A stretch of DNA of 11,344 nucleotides, from contig CALILB010000285.1 of the NCBI GenBank assembly GCA_938016625.1, forward strand, positions 1 through 11,344, given 5' to 3'. Each line of letters starts with the position of its first letter. Within the stretch, counting starts at the first letter, position 1. The DNA is from an uncultured bacterium. GTDB taxonomy: Bacteria; Acidobacteriota; Thermoanaerobaculia; Multivoradales; JAHEKO01. Under the pieces are notes generated by a model that saw only the letters and a program-made list of their open reading frames with translations, searched no databases and was not told the origin of the DNA. This document shows positions 5,430-11,344 of this stretch, in pieces. The translations under genes were made by a program, and so were the position numbers.

Positions 5430-8400
5430 GGTCGATACTCGGATCTTCCCGCGTGGGCCGACGGCCAAGAGCGCCGGGTTGTACATGGCTTCGGCCTGGG
5501 CCGGCGGCAGCCGGAAGGTCCCCGGCGCGACGGCCCGCACCAGGGCGTAGTAGCTCTGCCACGAGTTGGCCGGCAGATCGGCAAAGAGCAGGATGCGGTC
5601 GTCGCGCAGATCCAGATAGGCGGGGCCCTGCGCGGCATCGGTCACCCAGGGGAGCGACTCGGTGGTCTCGAGCCGCGGGTTCTCGACCTCGAGACCCGAG
5701 GGCAGACGGTTCTGGATGACGATGTTTTCGACCGGGCCGGAGAGGCTCCGCACTCGAGTCCTGACCACCAGCAGATCACCCTGCCGGATCCGGTCGAGAT
5801 CGACCAGATCACCTTCTCGATCGAGGTAGGCACGCTCGATCTCGAGTCCGGCCGACAACGGCTGGAAGTCTTCGTCGACGGGGACGCCGCGGGTGATGAG
5901 GCTGTAGAAGGCGGCTCCTGCCTCGTACCCCGGCTCCATCTCGATGCGCAACGGCGCGCCGGCCTCGAGATCACGAAAGACCGCCGTCTCTTCACTGCTG
6001 ACCATGCCGACTTTCCGGTCCCCGAGGTAGACGGCGCCCTTGTAAGGCGGTCGCTCGGCCTGCTGGCGGAAGAACTGTCCGAGAGCCAGGAAGGCAAAGC
6101 CGCTCTCCTGGGTCGTCCAGTAGGGACTGGTCGTAGCGTCCCGGGCCAGGCGGTCGACCAGCTCGGGGACAAGTGAGCTGTCGGGAGCCGCGTCCAGCAG
6201 CGCCAGCAGCAGCAGCGCCCGGTTGCGGATGGTGGAGTCGAAGTTCGCGCCGGTCTGGCGCTCGACCTCTGCGACCTCCCCGATGCGGGCCAGCAGCTCG
6301 TCGACGGCGCGGGGATTGCCGATCGCCGCATAGGCGGCCGCCAGCAGAGCTCGCGACTCGGGGCGCATCCGCTCGCTGTGCTTGTCGCGCAGAAAGTCCA
6401 TCGTCGCTGGGTCGGCCTGACCGGCCCGGGCGAGGACGTAGAGGGCGTAGACGGTCCGCTTCAGCTCCTGGCTCGAGTAGACCGACTTGGCGCGCACCCG
6501 GCCGGCGAGAAAGTCGAGGGCGCTGTCGCGGGTATGCGAGGCCACCGGATAACCGGCCCGCTCGGCCTCGACCACGAAGTGGGCGGCGTAGACCGAGGTC
6601 CAGGGGTGGTAGACCGCGTAGCCGGGCCAGAGCGCGAAGCCGCCATCGCCGAGCTGGAGACGCGCGACCTTGCGCAGGGCCTCCTGGACGTGGTCTTCGG
6701 GTCGGCCGTAGCGGTTGTCGGGGTCCAGGAGCTCGGGGTCGAACTGCGCGGCCAGGTCGGCCAGATAGATCTGGGGAAATGCCTGGGAGATTGTCTGCTC
6801 CAGGCAGCCGTAGGGGTAGCGGTTGAGATCGGCGAGCTTGCCGGCAAACTGCACCAGCGGCAGTGGGCCGATACGCAGCTCCCTGTTTACGGTGCCCGCC
6901 CGGAAATCGACCGGGACGGCGACCGCGACCTCGGTCGTCGCGTCGGTGAGACTCCCCGAGCTCTCGAAGGCCTGCGGCGGCAGATCGGCACGCACGCCGA
7001 CGCGGCCGGTGGCGCGCGCCACCTCGCCGGCGCCGGTGGCCTGGAAGGCGAATCCGATCTCGCCCTCGGTCTCACCGGTGCGGATGCTGAAGTAGTGGGT
7101 GCTCTCGGCGCCGTCGTCGACTTCCACGGTGGCCAGGGCCTCGCCCACGACATCCGCCGGGCCTTCGAGCTCGACGCTGACCGCGAAGGGCCCTCGTCGA
7201 CCGGTGTCGTTGCGCAGCGTCACCGGCACCTCCAGCCGCTCGCCAAAGGAGAGGATTCGCGGCAGGGTGGGCAACAGCACCAGCGGATCGCGCACCCGGG
7301 TGAGTCGCTCGCTGGAGCCGAACTCGTCGTTCTTGAGTGCCACGGCCATCAGCCGCAGCGCCCCCTGGAACTCGGGGAGCTCGAACGAGACCTCGGCGTG
7401 ACCGTCGGGATCGGTCTCGACGGGACCCGACCAGAAGGCCACCGGCTCGACCCGGCGGATCCCCTCGGTGCGGACATACTGGGCCAGACCGGCTTCGCCG
7501 AAGCCACCACCTTCCTCGGCTGCCGCCTCCAAAGGCACTTCCGGCAGCAGCAGGCTGAAGGTGTCGAAGGAGTTCACCGCCAGCGCCAGCTTGCGGTAGA
7601 AGAACTCGAAGGGGTCGGCCGTTTGCTGGGCGATGAGCTGGAGGATCCCCTCGTCGACCGCCGCCACCGTGACCACCGATCCGGGCTTGGCGGTCACCTG
7701 TACATCCAGCTCGGTCTGCGAGCGCACCTCGGTCGGGGCGGTCAGCTCGATCGCGAGTCGATTGGACGATCGATCGACGAACAGCGGCACGGCGCCAAAG
7801 GCCCGTCCCACCGCCCCGGGCTCGAGGTCGGCGACCGAGCGCACCAGGGTGGCGGTGACGTAGGTGTTGGGCCGGTAATCGGAACGGATGGGGATGCGGA
7901 GCGTGGCGGTGTTCTCGGCCAGCTCGTGGATCTGGTGGGTGAGCACACGGTCCCGCTCGACCGTCACCAGCAGCTTGCCGCTGAAGGGGGCTCGCACTTG
8001 AACGGTCGCTGTCTCACCCGGTTGGTACTCCTCCTGGTCGAGATCGAGCTCCAGACGGCCCGGGTTCTCCACCGCCCAGGGCGAATAGCCCCAACCGCTG
8101 GCGTAGAACTCGGCGGTGGTGGAGGCACCGGTCGCCGGGTCGGTGAGCACCACCAGATGGCTGCCGTAATCGGTGGGCGTGAAGCGGAAGCTGCCGCGGG
8201 GCCCACCGCCGGTGATGGTCTGCTCGTCGATCAGTAACGGATCACGGGTCGACTCGTAGCGGTAGGTGCCCGATGGCGTGCGGCGCAGCACCGTCTGCCA
8301 GCGGACATAGTAGAGATCGGCGCGGAGATCGCCGCTCGGGACCGGCTCCCGATCGGGCGAGAGAGCGACAAATTCGAGCTCGACCTCCTGACCCGGCTCG

Positions 8401-10874
8401 GGATAGACCTCTCCGAGGCGCCGAAGACCGAGGTAATAGGGGTAGGGGTGGACCGGGAAGCTGGTGCGGGCGGCCACGCCTCGTCCCCCCTGCTCGCTGA
8501 CCCGAGCGGTGACGACGGCGGCGAGACCGGAAGGGACCTCGAGTCCGGCGGGGATCTTGACCGCAAAGGTCTGCTTGCCCTCCCCGTCGAGCGTGCCGTC
8601 GAACGACTGGATCTCCCGGTCGCTGAGCTCGCGCTGGGTGTTGTGGAAGGTGAAGGTCTCGAAGCCCGGAGCGGAGAAAAGGCTCTTGACGAGTCGTACC
8701 CGGCTCTCGACCGGAAGATTGGCGGCCGGAGGCCCGAAGAGATAGTGGCTCGTGACATCGAAGACGAGCTCTTCGCCCGGACCCACGGCTCGACGGTCGC
8801 TCGCGATCTCCACCTTGATGCGGTCGGGGATGAACTCCTCGACCTGGAAGCGATAGCGGCCGATGATCCGCTCGGCCACCTCCAGCTCGAGCGTGTGGCT
8901 GCCGGTCAGGGCATAGGCCGGCAGCTCGAGCGCGAAGGGGGAGAGGCCACGATCGTCGATCCGGGCCGTGCGGGTCTCGACTTCCTTACCGCGCGGATCA
9001 CGGTGCCGGAGTAGAGCCGGCATGGCGGGTGCCGGCCGCAGGCGGCCGTCGCGCACGACCGCCAGTCCCTCCACCGCCTCGCCCGGCCGGTAGATGTCCC
9101 GCTCGCCGTAGAGGAAAGCGGTGTAGCCGTCGGCCAAAGGCGGGGCGCCCCCGACCTCGAGGCCGGCGGTGTCGATGCCCATGCGGTTGAAGGCCAGGAA
9201 GGTGAAGTCGTCGTTCCGCTCGATGGTGAGGAGATAGGGCCGGTGCTCGTCGAGCGCCTCACGGTCGCTGAAGCGCCAAACACCCTCGGCGTCGGTGCGC
9301 CCAGTGGCGATCACCTGGTTCTGATCGGAGACGAGCGTCACCCGGGCGCCCGTGACCGGCGTGAGCTCGGTCACCGAGGAGACCCAGACCAGCACTTCGT
9401 TTTCACTCCGTTTGGCCACCGCACCGAGGTCGGTGAGCAGGATCCAGCGCTGGGAAGCCTGCCACTGTCCCGGCCGGCTGATCAGCACCCGGTAGAGCCC
9501 GGGGGAGTCCTCGGCCACATAGCGGCCCACGGGCAGCACGGTGGTCTGCCGGGTGTTGCGCTCGACCTCGATCTCGAGCGTTTCGTCGACGATGCGGTCA
9601 CCAAAGGCGCGGCGGAAGTAGTTACCGGCGTAGGCGGTATCGCTCTGCATCAGACCGCCGAATTCGAAGAGCGAAAATAGATTGTTGAGATAGGCCCGGT
9701 CGATGGCGAGCTGCAGGCGGTCGACGTTGACCGAATCGACGGCCACGTTCTGGTAGCCGCTGGCCGAGAGAAAGGTGCCCTGACTCTGGAAGTCGAGCGC
9801 GGGCTCGAGGTTGTCCAGCGTCACGACGGTCTCGTAGGGCTCTCTCAGCACCGCCTCGTCCTCGGCGGGAAGGCCCTGGTCGATGGTCAGGGTGTAGCGG
9901 CTGCCGGGCTCGAAGGGGCCGGTCAGGGTAAGCGAGTTGCGTTGGGCCGATATCCGGAAGTCGACCGTGGGCTCGACGGTCAGGTATTTCCCGGCCACCC
10001 GCGGCGCCACCGCCGAGGAGAAGCCGATCCGGATGCTGGAGTCGCGGAGGCCGGGGGTGGAGCGCACGTCGCGCACCACGAGCCTGTCGCGGGAGCCGAG
10101 GAGGATCTCGTGGCGGGCGTCGTCGCCGAGCGGTGCGTTGCCCTCGGCCGGGGTGAGCTCGCCCGCGATCACCAGCTCGAGGGTGCGCTCGTCCCTGGTC
10201 TTGCGCACCTCGCCGGTGCGGAAGGGGATGACCTCGCGGGTCCAGTAGACGTCCTCGAGCTCGACCTCGACCGGCTCGTCCTCCGCGGCCAGCGGATCGA
10301 CGAGTCGGACGAGCGATGCCAGCTGCCGGGGATCGACGGGGTAGTTGAACTGGAGACGGCCCCGCAGCACCACCGTGGCTTCGCTCGTCGGCACCGGCTC
10401 TTCCTCCACCACGACCTCTTCCAGGAGGAAGCGGTCGGTGGTCAGGGTGAGCTCGGTGTCACCGGCAAACGACTGACCTTGATCGAGAAGTCTTTCCGGA
10501 ATGAGCGCCAGACGGTACTCGCTGGCCATGGGGAAGCCGCCGCTGGGCTCGAAACGCAGGATCTGTTCATCGCGCCATCGCCAGACCCCTGCGAGCGGCG
10601 GCTCCAGGGTGGCGGGTGGTAGCCCCAGGATCTCGCCCGCCCGGCCCTTGCCCAGGGGCCGATCGAAGAAGACGTCGACGAAGGCCCGGTTGTCGCGATC
10701 GAGCACCACGTCGAAGACCGAGACCTCCTCGCGGCCGTCGTCGAACCGAGCCGCTCGTGCGCCTCCCCAACCCACCTGGTCACGCAGCCACAACCCACCG
10801 AAGGTCACCAGCAGAGCGGCCAGAATGGCCATCGTCCAGTCCTTCCAGTGCCAGGGTGGGGTGTGCATTCTCAT
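5424..10874 (-). CDS. Bacterial alpha-2-macroglobulin, membrane-anchored, with intact thioester motif
   Basis: This 1816-residue protein belongs to the bacterial alpha-2-macroglobulin family (E. coli YfhM type), periplasmic inhibitors that undergo conformational change when a protease cuts their bait region and then bind it covalently through a Cys-Gln thioester. The motif PYGCLEQ is intact, with Cys1357 and Gln1360. Cys1357 is the only cysteine I find in the whole protein. The N-terminus (MRMHTPPWHWKDW, then a hydrophobic segment at about 14-30) reads as an uncleaved inner-membrane anchor; there is no lipobox, unlike E. coli YfhM. A long series of macroglobulin beta domains follows, including GYTAFLYGERDIYRPGEAV near 585. 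A flexible Ala/Glu/Gly-rich stretch (EAAAEEGGGFGEAG, about 1115-1130) is the likely bait region. The helical thioester domain covers about 1340-1640 and a C-terminal receptor-binding-like beta domain ends the protein. The ATG at 10874 has GGGAGG (10883-10888) 8 bases upstream. It is the first gene of an operon with pbpC. Confidence 0.97.
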   Translation of the reverse strand: MRMHTPPWHWKDWTMAILAALLVTFGGLWLRDQVGWGGARAARFDDGREEVSVFDVVLDRDNRAFVDVFFDRPLGKGRAGEILGLPPATLEPPLAGVWRWRDEQILRFEPSGGFPMASEYRLALIPERLLDQGQSFAGDTELTLTTDRFLLEEVVVEEEPVPTSEATVVLRGRLQFNYPVDPRQLASLVRLVDPLAAEDEPVEVELEDVYWTREVIPFRTGEVRKTRDERTLELVIAGELTPAEGNAPLGDDARHEILLGSRDRLVVRDVRSTPGLRDSSIRIGFSSAVAPRVAGKYLTVEPTVDFRISAQRNSLTLTGPFEPGSRYTLTIDQGLPAEDEAVLREPYETVVTLDNLEPALDFQSQGTFLSASGYQNVAVDSVNVDRLQLAIDRAYLNNLFSLFEFGGLMQSDTAYAGNYFRRAFGDRIVDETLEIEVERNTRQTTVLPVGRYVAEDSPGLYRVLISRPGQWQASQRWILLTDLGAVAKRSENEVLVWVSSVTELTPVTGARVTLVSDQNQVIATGRTDAEGVWRFSDREALDEHRPYLLTIERNDDFTFLAFNRMGIDTAGLEVGGAPPLADGYTAFLYGERDIYRPGEAVEGLAVVRDGRLRPAPAMPALLRHRDPRGKEVETRTARIDDRGLSPFALELPAYALTGSHTLELEVAERIIGRYRFQVEEFIPDRIKVEIASDRRAVGPGEELVFDVTSHYLFGPPAANLPVESRVRLVKSLFSAPGFETFTFHNTQRELSDREIQSFDGTLDGEGKQTFAVKIPAGLEVPSGLAAVVTARVSEQGGRGVAARTSFPVHPYPYYLGLRRLGEVYPEPGQEVELEFVALSPDREPVPSGDLRADLYYVRWQTVLRRTPSGTYRYESTRDPLLIDEQTITGGGPRGSFRFTPTDYGSHLVVLTDPATGASTTAEFYASGWGYSPWAVENPGRLELDLDQEEYQPGETATVQVRAPFSGKLLVTVERDRVLTHQIHELAENTATLRIPIRSDYRPNTYVTATLVRSVADLEPGAVGRAFGAVPLFVDRSSNRLAIELTAPTEVRSQTELDVQVTAKPGSVVTVAAVDEGILQLIAQQTADPFEFFYRKLALAVNSFDTFSLLLPEVPLEAAAEEGGGFGEAGLAQYVRTEGIRRVEPVAFWSGPVETDPDGHAEVSFELPEFQGALRLMAVALKNDEFGSSERLTRVRDPLVLLPTLPRILSFGERLEVPVTLRNDTGRRGPFAVSVELEGPADVVGEALATVEVDDGAESTHYFSIRTGETEGEIGFAFQATGAGEVARATGRVGVRADLPPQAFESSGSLTDATTEVAVAVPVDFRAGTVNRELRIGPLPLVQFAGKLADLNRYPYGCLEQTISQAFPQIYLADLAAQFDPELLDPDNRYGRPEDHVQEALRKVARLQLGDGGFALWPGYAVYHPWTSVYAAHFVVEAERAGYPVASHTRDSALDFLAGRVRAKSVYSSQELKRTVYALYVLARAGQADPATMDFLRDKHSERMRPESRALLAAAYAAIGNPRAVDELLARIGEVAEVERQTGANFDSTIRNRALLLLALLDAAPDSSLVPELVDRLARDATTSPYWTTQESGFAFLALGQFFRQQAERPPYKGAVYLGDRKVGMVSSEETAVFRDLEAGAPLRIEMEPGYEAGAAFYSLITRGVPVDEDFQPLSAGLEIERAYLDREGDLVDLDRIRQGDLLVVRTRVRSLSGPVENIVIQNRLPSGLEVENPRLETTESLPWVTDAAQGPAYLDLRDDRILLFADLPANSWQSYYALVRAVAPGTFRLPPAQAEAMYNPALLAVGPRGKIRVSTR

Positions 10875-10897
10875 GACCGCTGCCTCCCTTCAGGGTT

Positions 10898-10910
10898 CCG
10901 GATCTTCCGG
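10898..10910. promoter_or_regulatory. Small inverted repeat just upstream of the alpha-2-macroglobulin ribosome binding site
   Basis: CCGGA-TCT-TCCGG is a 5-bp perfect inverted repeat with a 3-base centre, 9 bases upstream of the Shine-Dalgarno. It could be an operator or a leader hairpin that affects ribosome access. The arms are short, so chance is possible in DNA this GC-rich. Confidence 0.25.
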
Positions 10911-10978
10911 TATTGATCATCTGCAAGATTGAAACCGGGTGGTCGATGACGCCGATGTGCACTCGGCCGGAACAGAGC

Positions 10979-11057
10979 CCGGCCGCTGCGATTGAAGGTC
11001 GCCGTTGAAGCGGCCGGACTCCGTGCCGGCCGGTGGGTGGTGCGCGGGGCTTCAACG
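10979..11057 (-). promoter_or_regulatory. Overlapping alternative hairpins upstream of the alpha-2-macroglobulin operon
   Basis: CCGGCCGCT (10979-10987) pairs perfectly with AGCGGCCGG (11009-11017), a 9-bp stem with a 21-base loop. The same bases can instead pair outward: GGCCGG (11012-11017) with CCGGCC (11026-11031), and CGTTGAAGC (11003-11011) with GCTTCAACG (11049-11057), leaving a 17-base bulge. The two folds exclude each other. If the operon is transcribed from upstream of 11057, this would lie in its leader. I find no convincing promoter between 10875 and 11085, so this stays tentative. Confidence 0.3.
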
Positions 11058-11085
11058 TGCGCGAGAGTGGACTCGCGGGAGGGAG

Positions 11086-11120
11086 AAAACCGAGGGCACG
11101 ACCCGGCCGGGTCGTGCCCT
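11086..11120 (-). terminator. Intrinsic terminator of the Cys-rich secreted protein gene
   Basis: Bases 11093-11120 form a perfect 28-base palindrome (arms starting AGGGCACGACCC), a 12-14 bp GC-rich stem. On the minus strand it is followed by CGGTTTTC. It begins 10 bases after the stop codon at 11131. It separates this gene from the alpha-2-macroglobulin operon, which therefore needs its own promoter. Confidence 0.85.
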
Positions 11121-11130
11121 ATTGTTCTAT

Positions 11131-11344
11131 CTATCGATTCAGACAGCCCTTCTTCTTGTTCCAGCGACACAGGGAGTGCTGAATGCAGGTCGCCTGGTCG
11201 AGGAACGTCGTGCAGTCGATTGCGTCGATGCAATACCCGTCAGCATCATCGGTCAGACCATCGCAGTCGTTGTCGAGCGCATCGCTACAGGTGGGGTCGC
11301 CGAAGGGACCCTCGACCCCGGGAACACCCGGCACGCAGGTGTCG
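11131..11344 (-). CDS. C-terminus of a Cys-rich, probably secreted protein with MopE-like metal-binding motif; cut by window edge
   Basis: Seventy codons before the stop are present; the 5' part lies beyond the right edge. The fragment contains CSDALDNDCDGLTDDADGYC, which fits the 'DNDCDGxxDE' motif of MopE-type putative metal-binding repeats. In other proteins these repeats are Asp-rich, occur in secreted or surface proteins, and have been linked to calcium or copper binding. It is followed by a small disulfide-type module, C-x8-C-x5-C-x7-C (Cys44, 53, 59 and 67 of the fragment), with SLCRWNKKKGC near the end. The eight cysteines in 70 residues suggest an oxidising extracytoplasmic location. 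A GTG at 11334 could in principle start a 67-codon protein, but it sits mid-domain without a signal peptide or ribosome binding site, so I treat the gene as partial. A strong terminator follows directly. Confidence 0.75.
   Translation of the reverse strand, partial: DTCVPGVPGVEGPFGDPTCSDALDNDCDGLTDDADGYCIDAIDCTTFLDQATCIQHSLCRWNKKKGCLNR

Noticed and set aside
3457..5550. 697-codon open frame on the plus strand
   Set aside because: It is antisense to pbpC, which has all catalytic motifs. The frame has no domain motifs and a charged, low-complexity composition typical of reverse frames in GC-rich genes.
6378..8237. 619-codon open frame on the plus strand
   Set aside because: It is antisense to the alpha-2-macroglobulin thioester half. 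It shows no recognisable motif and arises from GC-rich codon bias in the real gene.
1..11344. CRISPR array, tRNA, rRNA or mobile element
   Set aside because: The only tandem repeat is coding and lacks spacers. I saw no transposase, terminal inverted repeats, tRNA-like cloverleaf or rRNA stretch.

Overview
This GC-rich window looks like chromosomal DNA of a Gram-negative, double-membraned bacterium. It encodes a periplasmic alpha-2-macroglobulin paired with penicillin-binding protein 1C, a Tat-exported lipoprotein, and a secreted cysteine-rich protein with a MopE-like metal-binding motif. Poly-serine lipoproteins and MopE-like motifs are common in Myxococcota, Acidobacteriota and related lineages. 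No rRNA or other marker is present, so the phylum is a guess.

Layout from left to right. Positions 1-759 (minus) hold the N-terminal 253 codons of a PAS-containing sensor kinase of the HisKA_3 (NarX/UhpB-like) class, cut by the window edge. Positions 760-1142 hold no convincing gene, only a candidate kinase promoter and a strong small hairpin. Positions 1143-1484 (minus) encode a 113-residue Tat lipoprotein whose mature part is almost all serine, encoded partly by a 27-bp tandem repeat. A 120-bp divergent promoter region separates it from a GT9-like (heptosyltransferase-type) glycosyltransferase at 1605-2597 (plus). Positions 2598-3024 form a convergent intergenic region with nothing recognisable.

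Positions 3025-10874 (minus) form a compact two-gene operon: a large membrane-anchored alpha-2-macroglobulin with an intact thioester motif, then pbpC 11 bp downstream. The established model for such pairs is that the macroglobulin covalently traps proteases entering the periplasm while PBP1C repairs damaged peptidoglycan. Upstream is a structured leader-like region. A textbook intrinsic terminator (11086-11120) closes the last gene, the C-terminus of a secreted Cys-rich protein cut by the right edge.

The most interesting possibility is the divergent pair at 1143-2597. A surface lipoprotein consisting of little but a serine tract sits next to a glycosyltransferase whose C-terminal four-cysteine cluster recalls the layout of autotransporter O-heptosyltransferases (Aah/TibC). 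The pair could be a dedicated serine O-glycosylation system. This is inference and can be tested by gene-neighbourhood conservation and mass spectrometry.
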